Shown piece by piece: positions 42,598-50,004 of a stretch of DNA of 64,000 nt (the stretch's first letter is position 1; every line of letters starts with the position of its first letter). The stretch is from Candidatus Leucobacter sulfamidivorax. Lineage in GTDB: Bacteria; Actinomycetota; Actinomycetes; Actinomycetales; Microbacteriaceae. The position numbers and the translations under genes were made by a program. Under the pieces are notes generated by a model. The model saw only the letters and a program-made list of their open reading frames with translations, was not told the origin of the DNA and ran no database searches. The stretch lies in NCBI GenBank assembly GCA_016771945.1, contig QZLF01000003.1, positions 620,001 to 684,000 on the forward strand. Direction: 5' to 3'.

Positions 42598-42745
42598 GAC
42601 TGGAAGTATCCCAGCCTGCGCTGCGCGGGTGGTCGCATGCGGTCGCGTGGCGCGTGCCTCGGGTGAGCGTATCCTCTCGCGAGCAGGGAGCAGGCGGATC
42701 AGCCCTCGAAGGACCCGGGCCAGTAGGCCCGGCACGGAATTTGGC

Positions 42746-42762
42746 TGAACGCGATGCGTTCA
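42746..42762 (-). terminator. small hairpin at the end of the VOC gene
   Basis: TGAACGC (42746-42752) pairs with GCGTTCA (42756-42762) around GAT and includes the VOC stop codon. Together with GGGCC/GGCCC at about 42717-42730 it may end leftward transcription. The 42598-42759 gap holds no gene. Confidence 0.35.
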
Positions 42763-43263
42763 CCCTTCAAAGGAGCGTGCCCACTCCCTCACGCGGGCGG
42801 CGCTCTCCTCCTCCGAGAGGTCCTCGACGCGGGTCATGACCGACCAGCGGACGCCGAAGGGGTCGCGGATGCTCGCGTAGCGATCCCCCGACACGAAGTC
42901 GGCGGGCTCCTCGCGCACCGTCGCACCCGCCGCGACCGCGCGCGCCACCGTCGCATCCACATCGGGCACGTAGAGCCCGATCGAGTAGCAGTCGTCGTCG
43001 CCCGAGGGCGGGGGCACCAGGTGGTAGTCGGGCACCGGCTCGCCGAGCTGCAGATGGCCCGTGCCGAAGTCGAGCTCGGCGTGCGCCACCATCCCGCCCA
43101 TTTCGGTGACATCGACGACGCGCGCGCCGAAGACGTCGCGGTAGAACTCGATCGCCTCCCCCGCCCGCGGGATCGCGAGGAACGGGGTCAGGCTGGTCGA
43201 GCCGTGCGGCATGCCGTTCGTGGTGTGCGCGCCGGTCGCGGCGCGGTTCTCGTTCGCACTCAT
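42760..43263 (-). CDS. VOC-family protein (PhnB/glyoxalase-like)
   Basis: This 167-residue protein has the vicinal-oxygen-chelate pattern: SLTPFLAIPRAGEAIEFYRDVFGA, then the metal-ligand region AHAELDFGTGHLQLGE and the final RDPFGVRWSVMTRVED. ATG at 43263 is chosen. Members bind metal and act as glyoxalases, dioxygenases or resistance proteins; the role here is unknown. It is divergent from an AraC-type regulator. Confidence 0.88.
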   Translation of the reverse strand: MSANENRAATGAHTTNGMPHGSTSLTPFLAIPRAGEAIEFYRDVFGARVVDVTEMGGMVAHAELDFGTGHLQLGEPVPDYHLVPPPSGDDDCYSIGLYVPDVDATVARAVAAGATVREEPADFVSGDRYASIRDPFGVRWSVMTRVEDLSEEESAARVREWARSFEG

Positions 43264-43366
43264 GCGATCAGCATAGGATCGGCAGCGACCGGACGGCTTG
43301 CGGATTCGCGCCAGATCCGAGACGTATCCGCGCGAGCACGAGCTCCGGTCGGCGAGGGGGGCGAGC

Positions 43367-44171
43367 ATGGGCGAGGACCGCCGCGGAGTGCTCTACCCCG
43401 CGCGCCTCCCCGAGTTCCATCGACTGCCGGTCCCGCCCGGACTCGAGCACGCGGTGCGCTGGATCTGGATCCCCGAGTGGAGCCTGCCACCGGGCCGGGA
43501 GCTGCGCCAGGAGATCCTCCCCTTCCCCGCCTGCAACCTGGTCGTCGAGCCGGACGGCATCACCCTCGTCGGCCCGCCGACCCGCCGCTCCGAGCGGGTG
43601 CTGAGCGGCAGCGGCTGGGCGGTCGGCGCACTGCTCAGACCGGCCGCGGCACCCGCGATGGCCCGCGGCGGTGCCCGCGATCGTGGATCTGCGCGACTCC
43701 GCGGCGGCGATCGACGAGCCCGTGCTGCTGAGAGAGGTCGCCGGGGCGATGGCGGATCCGCAGCTCGCGCCCGACACCCGCCGCGACCGTGCGGCTGCCG
43801 CCCTGGCCCGCTGGATCGCGACACGCGCGCCGGAGCCGAGCACCGACGGCGCCCTCGCGAACGAGCTCGCCGAGGCGCTCGCCGATCCGGCGATCATCCG
43901 CGTCGACCAGCTCGCCCCGCGGCTGCACGCCTCGACGCGCACTCTGCAGCGCATCGCCGACCGCTTCTTCGGGCTCTCGCTCCACTCGATGATCCGCAGG
44001 CGGCGTGTGCAGGAGGCGGCCGAGCGTCTGCGCGAGGATCCCTCCGTCACGGTCTCGACCATCGCGCTCGAGCTGGGCTACGCCGACCAGGCCCACTTCG
44101 CGACGGACTTCAAGGCCGTCGTCGGCGTCACGCCGAGCGAGTACCGCGCGGAGGCGGCGGATCGCCCGTAA
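43367..44171 (+). pseudogene. AraC-family regulator interrupted by a frameshift
   Basis: The N-terminal domain (about 100 residues, with FHRLPVPPGLEHAVRWIW and GALLRPAAAPA) is read in one frame from ATG 43367. The C-terminal part with the AraC DNA-binding domain (LHASTRTLQRIADRFFGLSL, IALELGYADQAHFATDFKAV) is read from about 43671 in the next frame. Removing one base in the CGGCGGTG run at 43664-43671 restores a continuous protein of about 267 residues, a normal family length. Either the gene is inactivated or the base is an assembly error. Confidence 0.75.
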
Positions 44172-44269
44172 AGCCGCGTAATCTCGGTGCGCATCGGCGC
44201 GACGCCTGCCTAGCATGAGCAGTGCCGGGCCCTCCGGCTATCGGGCCCGGGGATTTCGGAGACCCGCTC

Positions 44270-44701
44270 ATGGACGCGACGACGGCACTCGGCGTCATCG
44301 CGGCGCTGCTCGTCATCGCCGCGCTGGCCGGCATGCTGCTCGCCCGGCGAAGCGGGCGCATCCGGCGGACCGGATCGGCGCAGCCCATCGACCCGGCCGA
44401 CTTCGGCGGCGGTCCGTTCGGAACCGCCGGCACGATCATCCAGTTCAGCACCGTCTACTGCTCCCGCTGCCCGTCGGTGCGCAGGCTGATCTCGCAGGCG
44501 GTGGAGAGCCGGGCCGGAGTCGAGTTCATCCACGTCGACGTGACCGACCGCCCCGAGCTCTCCTCGCGCTATCGACTGACCCAGACCCCGACCGTGCTGA
44601 TCCTCGACGGCTCGGGCGCGCCCCGCAGCAGGCTCGCGGGCGCGTTCTCCCGCGAGACGCTGCACGGGGGCATCGAATCGACGATTGGAAACGCAGCATG
44701 A
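44270..44701 (+). CDS. membrane-anchored thioredoxin-family protein
   Basis: This 143-residue protein has one N-terminal membrane helix (GVIAALLVIAALAGMLLA) and a thioredoxin fold with FSTVYCSRCPSVRR, giving a CSRC active site, plus QTPTVLILDGSG. It overlaps the following DUF4395 gene by ATGA. The pairing of a thioredoxin with DUF4395 recurs in actinobacteria and suggests a membrane thiol-transfer unit. A GGAG lies eight bases before ATG 44270. Confidence 0.87.
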   Translation: MDATTALGVIAALLVIAALAGMLLARRSGRIRRTGSAQPIDPADFGGGPFGTAGTIIQFSTVYCSRCPSVRRLISQAVESRAGVEFIHVDVTDRPELSSRYRLTQTPTVLILDGSGAPRSRLAGAFSRETLHGGIESTIGNAA

Positions 44702-45276
44702 CCGGCCCCATCGAGAACTCGGAGCACCCCGAGCGCCCCGAGCGCTCTGAGCATCGCGGGTCCGCTTCGGCCCCGAGCCGGCCCGCCGGCACCGTGGACC
44801 CGCGGCAGCCCCGCACGAACGCCGCGATCACCGCCGCGATCCTGCTCGTCGGCACCTACTTCGCGCTCGTCGGGAGCTCGGCCGATCCGGCTCGCGGCCT
44901 CGCCGCGCGCGTGCTCGACCCCGGGTTCCTGCTCCTGCTCGTCGCGGCCGTGCTCTTCGCCTGGTCGCTGGTGTCGGCGCGCACTCAGCCCCTCAACGTC
45001 CTCTTCCGGCTGGTCGTGGCGCCCCGCCTCGGAGCCCCCGAGGAGTGGGAGGACGCGCGACCGCCGCGCTTCGCGCAGGGGGTGGGCCTCGTGGTCGTCG
45101 GGGTCGGGCTGATCCTGCACCTGCTCGCCGTGCCGTGGGCGCTCGCGATCGCGGGGGCCGCGGCCTTCATCGCCGCCTTCCTCAACACGGCCTTCGGGTT
45201 CTGCCTGGGCTGCGAGATCTACCTGCTGCTCGTGCGGGCGGGCCTGCTCGGACGCCGGACCGGGGCTCAGGCGTAG
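44698..45276 (+). CDS. DUF4395 membrane protein
   Basis: This 192-residue protein has a charged N-terminal extension and then about four membrane helices ending with FLNTAFGFCLGCEIYLLLVR, a CLGC motif typical of DUF4395. The paired cysteines in the membrane could relay electrons to the partner thioredoxin. It ends overlapping the convergent NUDIX gene by ten bases. Confidence 0.85.
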   Translation: MTGPIENSEHPERPERSEHRGSASAPSRPAGTVDPRQPRTNAAITAAILLVGTYFALVGSSADPARGLAARVLDPGFLLLLVAAVLFAWSLVSARTQPLNVLFRLVVAPRLGAPEEWEDARPPRFAQGVGLVVVGVGLILHLLAVPWALAIAGAAAFIAAFLNTAFGFCLGCEIYLLLVRAGLLGRRTGAQA

Positions 45277-45761
45277 TTCGAGAGCCCCGCCCGCCGCAGG
45301 GCGTCCCCGAGGATCCGCTCGTGGTCGAAGGCCAGGCGCCCGGGCTCGAGCGCCTCGGAAACCGGCACCCAGTCGGCCGAGGCCGCATCGTCGCCGCCCT
45401 GCACGGGCAGCGGCTCGGCGGCGAGCGCGAGGAACGCGACGCTCACGATCTCGCCGCGCGGATCACGGCGCCCTGCCGGGCCGTAGGCGGCCAGCTGCTC
45501 GAAGCGCCCGGGGAAGTCGTCGATCCCGGTCTCCTCCGCGAGCTCTCGCCGGGCGGCCTGCTCGGCGGTCTCGCCCGGGTCGACGAAGCCGCCGGGCAGG
45601 GCGAGGCGGCCCCGGTAGGGCTCGTTCCGCCGCTCGATCAAGAGCACGCGCACACCAGCCTCGGGCTCGCGCCCGCTCCCGGCGGCGACCAGCGCGACCA
45701 CGTCGGCCGCGACGTGGAAGCGGGCCGGCTCGCGCGAGGGCTGCGCCCCGGGCCCTGACAT
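45267..45761 (-). CDS. NUDIX hydrolase
   Basis: This 164-residue protein carries the Nudix box GGFVDPGETAEQAARRELAEETG (near residues 57-79) with the required REL...EE core. FHVAADVVALV forms the first strand. The substrate is an X-linked nucleoside diphosphate, possibly an ADP-ribose-type compound. It lies one base from the Dabb gene stop side and is probably cotranscribed with it. Confidence 0.92.
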   Translation of the reverse strand: MSGPGAQPSREPARFHVAADVVALVAAGSGREPEAGVRVLLIERRNEPYRGRLALPGGFVDPGETAEQAARRELAEETGIDDFPGRFEQLAAYGPAGRRDPRGEIVSVAFLALAAEPLPVQGGDDAASADWVPVSEALEPGRLAFDHERILGDALRRAGLSNYA

Positions 45762-45762
45762 C

Positions 45763-46065
45763 TCAGACCTCGGCGTCGACGGCGACGCGCTGGGTCGTGA
45801 AACCCTTGGTCGCGGCCAGCACTGCCTGATGGTCGGGGTGATCGGCGTAGGCGGCGAGGCCCTCGGCGTCGTCGAACTGGGCGACGAGGGTGAGATCCCA
45901 GTTCTCGCCCTCGAAGAGGCTGTTGCGATACAGTGCGATCGCGCGCAGGCTCGGCACCTTCCCCACGAGGCCGTGCAGCAGCTCCGTCATCTTCTCCGCC
46001 TGGGCGTCCCGGTCGGCGAGCGTCTCACCGCTCAGCTTCCAGGTGACGATGTGGTGCAGGGCCAT
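45763..46065 (-). CDS. Dabb-family (stress-responsive A/B barrel) protein
   Basis: This 100-residue protein begins ALHHIVTWKLSG and contains LTLVAQFDDAEGLAAYADHPDHQA, the characteristic pattern of the Dabb dimeric alpha/beta barrel. Its role is unknown; some family members are enzymes or stress proteins. It sits between the NUDIX and glutaredoxin genes, all reading leftward. Confidence 0.88.
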   Translation of the reverse strand: MALHHIVTWKLSGETLADRDAQAEKMTELLHGLVGKVPSLRAIALYRNSLFEGENWDLTLVAQFDDAEGLAAYADHPDHQAVLAATKGFTTQRVAVDAEV

Positions 46066-46126
46066 GGGTGCTCCTTCGTGTCGATTTCGTGTCGATGGCG
46101 GACGCGGTGCCGCCCTTCGTGGCGGA

Positions 46127-46408
46127 CTAGCGGGCGAACGCGCGCCCGCGCTTCTCGATCGCTGCGGTGAGGCGATCCGGATCGACCCGCCAGATGGCGT
46201 GGCGCCGCCCGTTCACGAGCACGACGGGGATCTCCTCCGCATGCAGTCGGGCGAGCTTCGGATCGCCCAGGATGTCGATCTCGTCGAACGAGACCGGCGC
46301 ACCGCGGCGCTCGAAATCGGCCAGTACGCCCCGCACGACCGCACGGGCGTCGTCGCAGAGATGGCACCCCGGCTTCGAGAGCAGCGTGATGGCGACGGGC
46401 TTCGGCAC
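46127..46408 (-). CDS. glutaredoxin-like family protein
   Basis: This 93-residue protein is a DUF836/glutaredoxin-like thioredoxin fold with KPGCHLCDDARAVV, giving a CHLC motif at the N-terminal end of helix 1, and a cis-Pro in EEIPVVLVNG. Probably a cytosolic thiol-disulfide protein of the actinobacterial mycoredoxin/glutaredoxin range. Confidence 0.88.
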   Translation of the reverse strand: MPKPVAITLLSKPGCHLCDDARAVVRGVLADFERRGAPVSFDEIDILGDPKLARLHAEEIPVVLVNGRRHAIWRVDPDRLTAAIEKRGRAFAR

Positions 46409-46483
46409 CAGCTCAGTCTACGGTGCGTCGAGCGGGGCCGGCCGGCGGGCGGGCGAGCGACGGCGCTGCGAGGGCACAGCAAA

Positions 46484-46506
46484 GGCGTCGGGCAACGCCC
46501 GACGCC
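46484..46506 (-). terminator. terminator of the bS22 gene
   Basis: GGCGTCGGGC (46484-46493) pairs with GCCCGACGCC (46497-46506) around a 3-base loop. Read leftward it is followed by TTTGCTG. It begins 20 bases beyond the small ribosomal gene stop. Confidence 0.75.
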
Positions 46507-46525
46507 CGCCGCTCCCGCGCCGCGA

Positions 46526-46624
46526 CTACTTCTTGTTGCGACGCTGGTGACGCGTCTTGCGAAGCAGCTTGCGGTGCTTCTTCTTCGACATGCGCTTGCG
46601 GCGCTTCTTGATGACTGAACCCAC
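46526..46624 (-). CDS. 30S ribosomal protein bS22 (AURKAIP1/COX24 domain), 32 residues
   Basis: The 32-residue basic protein reads from GTG 46624 and ends in KTRHQRRNKK; it contains KKRRKRMSKKKHRKLLRK. This matches the AURKAIP1/COX24 domain protein that is the actinobacterial bS22, located at the 30S decoding region in mycobacterial ribosomes. TGAGG lies seven bases before the GTG. It is flanked by a good terminator. Confidence 0.93.
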   Translation of the reverse strand: MGSVIKKRRKRMSKKKHRKLLRKTRHQRRNKK

Positions 46625-46741
46625 GGTGAACCTCACAACGTCTCAGAGCCGCGCGCGTTCGCGGCCCACAAAACACTTATCCTACCGCGGGATCCTGACC
46701 CGCGCGAACGCGCGAACGCGGCGCCCCGGTGGCCGCTGGTC

Positions 46742-46804
46742 CCGCAATGAGACGCGAATTGCCGTCTCGGAGGTCGCGGGACGACGATTCGCGTCCCATT
46801 GCGG
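46742..46804. repeat. 18-bp near-perfect inverted repeat
   Basis: CCGCAATGAGACGCGAAT (46742-46759) is inverted at 46787-46804 with one mismatch. GAGACG and CGTCTC pair inside it, and GCGAACGCG-type repeats surround it. It lies in the gene-free 46625-46849 interval and may be a palindromic intergenic repeat of the genome. Confidence 0.6.
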
Positions 46805-46849
46805 CCGGGCCGAGGCACGAACGCGGGATCCGCACAGGTGCGAACGCGG

Positions 46850-47308
46850 TCAGTGCAGGCGGAAGCGCGCCACCAGCTCCTTGACGCGGTGCTCGGCGCT
46901 CGCGACGGCCCGGCCGAGATTGCCGGCCGCGGTGGCGACCTCCTCGGAGAGCACGTCGTCCCCATCCGGATCCTCGGGGTCGGGCAGGCGCTCCCCCGTG
47001 GCCGAGAGGTACTCGACCGTGACCTCGGTGTCGAAGCCGGCGGAGAGGAAGGGGATCACGAAGTCCTCCACCATCTCCAGCGGCTCGGGGTCGAGGGAGT
47101 AGAAGCGGTGCTGCCCCTCTTCCCGCACGGTCACCAGCTCGGCGTCGCGCAGCACCTTCAGGTGCTTCGATACCGTGGGCTGGCTCAGCTCGAGCTGGGC
47201 GACGATCTCGGAGACGCTGATCTCGGCGCTCTGCACGTGCTTCTCCAGGAGGATCTGGAGAATGTCGCGCCTCGTCGCATCGGCGATGACTCCGAAAATG
47301 TCTGGCAT
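46850..47308 (-). CDS. ArsR-family winged-helix regulator
   Basis: This 152-residue protein has the ArsR core DATRRDILQILLEK, SVSEIVAQLELSQPTVSKHLKVLRDAELV and REEGQHRFYSLDPEPL. The usual metal-binding cysteines before the recognition helix are absent, so it probably senses something else. ATG at 47308 begins MPDIFGVIADATRRDIL, the natural start. It is divergent from trkH, with 173 bases between. Confidence 0.9.
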   Translation of the reverse strand: MPDIFGVIADATRRDILQILLEKHVQSAEISVSEIVAQLELSQPTVSKHLKVLRDAELVTVREEGQHRFYSLDPEPLEMVEDFVIPFLSAGFDTEVTVEYLSATGERLPDPEDPDGDDVLSEEVATAAGNLGRAVASAEHRVKELVARFRLH

Positions 47309-47481
47309 AGCCTCAAGATTAGCGGGCAAAACGGGCTGCGCGTCATTCCCGTCCCGGCGAAGCCGATGCGCGACGGCGGGCCCCGCGGGGCCGGACGCGA
47401 ACTTCCCCCCGGTGCGGAGTAGCATGACAACCGCGGAGGCCCGCGCGCGGGCCGGTACCCATCCGCGGAAAGCAGGGCGAG

Positions 47482-48930
47482 GTGAGGGTGCGACGAGAGC
47501 TTCTCAGAGCCTCGGCGCCTCGGCCGGGGGGCTCGGCGAGGTCGCGCACCCGCGGCTTCCTGCAGTCGTCGCCCGCGCGATCCGCCCTGCTGATCTTCAC
47601 CGCCCTGATCCTGCTCTGGACCGCGCTGCTCTCGCTGCCGATCTCGTCGCAGGAGGGCGTCATCACCCCGCTCGCCGACGCGCTCTTCACCGCGGTCTCG
47701 GCGATCTGCGTGACCGGCCTCGCGACGGTCGACATGACGACGCACTGGTCGCTCTTCGGCGACGTGGTCATCCTCATCGGTCTGCAGATCGGCGGCATCG
47801 GCGTGCTGACGCTCGCCAGCATCCTCGGCCTCACGATCACCCGGCGGCTCGGCCTCAAGCAGCGCCTGCTCGCGGCGACCGACACCAATCCCGCCCGCAC
47901 GAGCCGCGGGGCGAGCGAGAGTCAGGCGATCGGCCTCGGCGACATCGGCGGCCTGCTCTCGGCGGTCGCCCTCAGCCTGCTCGTGATCGAGGCCGCACTG
48001 ACCGCGCTGATCCTGCCCCGCCTCCTGCTCGCCGGCCAGGAGTTCTGGCACGCGCTCTGGCACGCCTTCTACCTCGCGGCGAGCGCCTTCACCAACACCG
48101 GCTTCGTGCCCATGGCCGGCGGGCTCGAGCCCTTCGCCACCGACCTGTACATGCTGAGCGTGCTCGCGGTCGGCGTCTTCCTCGGCAGCATCGGCTTCCC
48201 CGTGATCTTCGCCCTCTACCGCTACCTCAAGGGGGGCGGACGACGACGGCACCAGCGCATCGGCCTGCACTCGAAGCTGACGCTCACCACGACGATCGCC
48301 TTCGTGATCCTCGGCTGGCTCTTCATCGCCGCGCTCGAGGCCGACAATCCGGCGACCTTCGGCGAGCAGAACTTCTGGCAGACCATCATGAGCTCGGGGT
48401 ACATGTCGGTGATGACCCGCTCGGGCGGGCTCGGCGTCGTCGACCCGGTCGACATGAACGGCTCCACCAGGCTCGTCATGGACATGCTCATGTTCGTGGG
48501 CGGCGGATCCGCCTCCACCGCCGGCGGCATCAAGGTGACCACGATCGCCGTGCTCTTCCTCGCCGCCTACGCGGAGGCGCGCGGCTACCAGGACATGCAG
48601 GTGTTCGGCCGCCGGATCCCCGTCGAGATGCTGCGGCTCGCAGTCTCGGTCGTGATCTGGGGCGCGACGATCGTCGCGACCGCGACCATCACCATCATGC
48701 ACATGACGAAGCTTCCCCTCGACCACGTGCTCTTCGAGGTGATCTCCGCGTTCGGCACCTGCGGTCTGTCCACAGGTGTGTCCGAAGCCCTCCCCGACGC
48801 GGGCAAGTACGTGCTCGCCGCCACCATGTGGGCGGGACGCGTGGGTACGGTGACGCTGGCCGCGGCCGTCGCGGCCACGAGCCGCTCCCGCCTGTTCCGC
48901 CTGCCCGAAGAAAGGCCGATCGTTGGTTGA
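47482..48930 (+). CDS. potassium uptake protein TrkH/KtrB
   Basis: This 482-residue membrane protein has four P-loop repeats: TAVSAICVTGLATVD, ASAFTNTGFVP, MTRSGGLGVVD with its neighbours, and SAFGTCGLSTGVSE, whose glycines line the K+ filter. It has a basic N-terminus. GTG at 47482 follows AGGGCGAG. It overlaps trkA by eight bases, and the two proteins form the complete K+ transporter with its regulatory ring. Confidence 0.93.
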   Translation: MRVRRELLRASAPRPGGSARSRTRGFLQSSPARSALLIFTALILLWTALLSLPISSQEGVITPLADALFTAVSAICVTGLATVDMTTHWSLFGDVVILIGLQIGGIGVLTLASILGLTITRRLGLKQRLLAATDTNPARTSRGASESQAIGLGDIGGLLSAVALSLLVIEAALTALILPRLLLAGQEFWHALWHAFYLAASAFTNTGFVPMAGGLEPFATDLYMLSVLAVGVFLGSIGFPVIFALYRYLKGGGRRRHQRIGLHSKLTLTTTIAFVILGWLFIAALEADNPATFGEQNFWQTIMSSGYMSVMTRSGGLGVVDPVDMNGSTRLVMDMLMFVGGGSASTAGGIKVTTIAVLFLAAYAEARGYQDMQVFGRRIPVEMLRLAVSVVIWGATIVATATITIMHMTKLPLDHVLFEVISAFGTCGLSTGVSEALPDAGKYVLAATMWAGRVGTVTLAAAVAATSRSRLFRLPEERPIVG

Positions 48931-49588
48931 TATTCGCAGTGACGCCCCCGTGCTCGTGATCGGGCTCGGCCGCTTCGGCGCCGCAACGGCGGGGCAGTTG
49001 GACCGGCAGGATCGCGAGGTGCTGGTCGTCGACACCGACCCCGGGCTCGTGCAGAAATGGGCGGATCGCGTCACCCACGCGGTGCAGGCCGACGCGCGCT
49101 CGATGGAGGCGCTCAGGCAGATCGGCGCCGAGGAGTTCCAGATCGCCGTGCTCGCCACGGGCGCCTCGGTCGAGGCGAGCGTGCTCATCGCCGCGAACCT
49201 CGTCGACCTCGGCATCCCGCAGATCTGGGCGAAGGCGATCTCGCTGTCGCACGGCAAGATCCTCGAGCGCATCGGCGTGAACCACGTCATCTACCCCGAG
49301 CGCGAGGCGGGCGAGCGGATCGCGCACCTCCTGAGCGGCAGCATGCTCGACTTCATCCAGTTCGACGACAACTACGTCATCGCCAAGATGTATCCGCCGC
49401 GGTCGATCCGGGGCGTCTCGCTCGAGGCGAGCGGCGTGCGCACCCGCTACAAGGTGACGGTGGTCGGGGTGAAGACGCCGGGGCAGCCGTTCACGCACGC
49501 GGTGCCCGAGACGGTGGTGTCGCCGCACGACCTGATCATCGTGTCGGGGACGGCCGCCGACGTGGAGCGCTTCGCCGCGATCGGGTAG
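48923..49588 (+). CDS. TrkA/KtrA-type potassium channel regulatory subunit
   Basis: This 221-residue protein has the RCK N-terminal Rossmann motif VLVIGLGRFGAATA and a C-terminal TrkA_C domain (IRGVSLEASGVRTRYKVTVVG). Start TTG 48923 lies within the trkH end, preceded by AAAGG. It binds nucleotides and gates TrkH. The downstream DNA begins the sigma-dependent locus. Confidence 0.92.
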   Translation: MVDIRSDAPVLVIGLGRFGAATAGQLDRQDREVLVVDTDPGLVQKWADRVTHAVQADARSMEALRQIGAEEFQIAVLATGASVEASVLIAANLVDLGIPQIWAKAISLSHGKILERIGVNHVIYPEREAGERIAHLLSGSMLDFIQFDDNYVIAKMYPPRSIRGVSLEASGVRTRYKVTVVGVKTPGQPFTHAVPETVVSPHDLIIVSGTAADVERFAAIG

Positions 49589-49612
49589 CTCGGAAAAAAT
49601 TTTCGGGATCCC

Positions 49613-49644
49613 GGGAACATTCCGGCTCTCTTCCGCATCGGATA
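49613..49644 (+). promoter_or_regulatory. predicted ECF-sigma promoter 1
   Basis: GGGAAC (49613-49618), then 16 bases, then GCATC (49635-49639) followed by GGATA, 43 bases before the ATG at 49687. The same two elements at exactly the same spacing precede the genes at 51944 and 59135. This is typical of an ECF-type -35/-10 pair and was found by comparing the three sites. Confidence 0.7.
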
Positions 49645-49686
49645 GTGCAGGACACCGCTTTCTCCGATCCAGCAGACAGGAGCGCC

Positions 49687-50004
49687 ATGAACGACAACGT
49701 GCTCGGCGAACCGCCCGAACCCCCGGCGGAGGTGTGGGAGCGCGCCCTCGCCCACGCCTTCGATCCTGCGAACTCCTTCGATCCCGGGCTGCTGCCCGAG
49801 CCCGTCGAGGCGGGGTCGGGCGGGGACGAACAGGGCGAGGCCGAGTGGGGCGACGACGCGGAGCCCGCGCAGGATCCCGCCGATGCGCTTCCCGACGACG
49901 CGTTCTGGGACGGGGGCGAGGATCTTCTCGGAGATCACGACGGTCACGACCAGGGCGGCCCGGTCGATCACGACGGCTTCGACGCCCCGGATCTCGCGCC
50001 ATGA
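49687..50004 (+). CDS. acidic Asp/Glu/Gly-rich protein of unknown function
   Basis: This 105-residue protein has no signal peptide or membrane segment. It starts LGEPPEPPAEVWERALAHAF and continues with repeated FDP, EPV and DHDG-type acidic segments. It is the first gene behind promoter 1 and overlaps the GTPase gene by ATGA. The composition suggests a disordered acidic partner of the downstream GTPase, analogous in position to IniB of mycobacteria, but no sequence similarity is claimed. I do not recognise a family. Confidence 0.6.
   Translation: MNDNVLGEPPEPPAEVWERALAHAFDPANSFDPGLLPEPVEAGSGGDEQGEAEWGDDAEPAQDPADALPDDAFWDGGEDLLGDHDGHDQGGPVDHDGFDAPDLAP

Noticed and set aside
42598-42759. Possible riboswitch or tRNA in the gap between the VOC and IclR genes.
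   Set aside because: Only short hairpins (GGGCC/GGCCC and TGAACGC/GCGTTCA) were found. No cloverleaf or known riboswitch pattern is visible.
46850-47308. ArsR protein as arsenic or zinc sensor.
   Set aside because: The metal-binding cysteines typical of those sensors are absent, and no metal resistance gene is adjacent.
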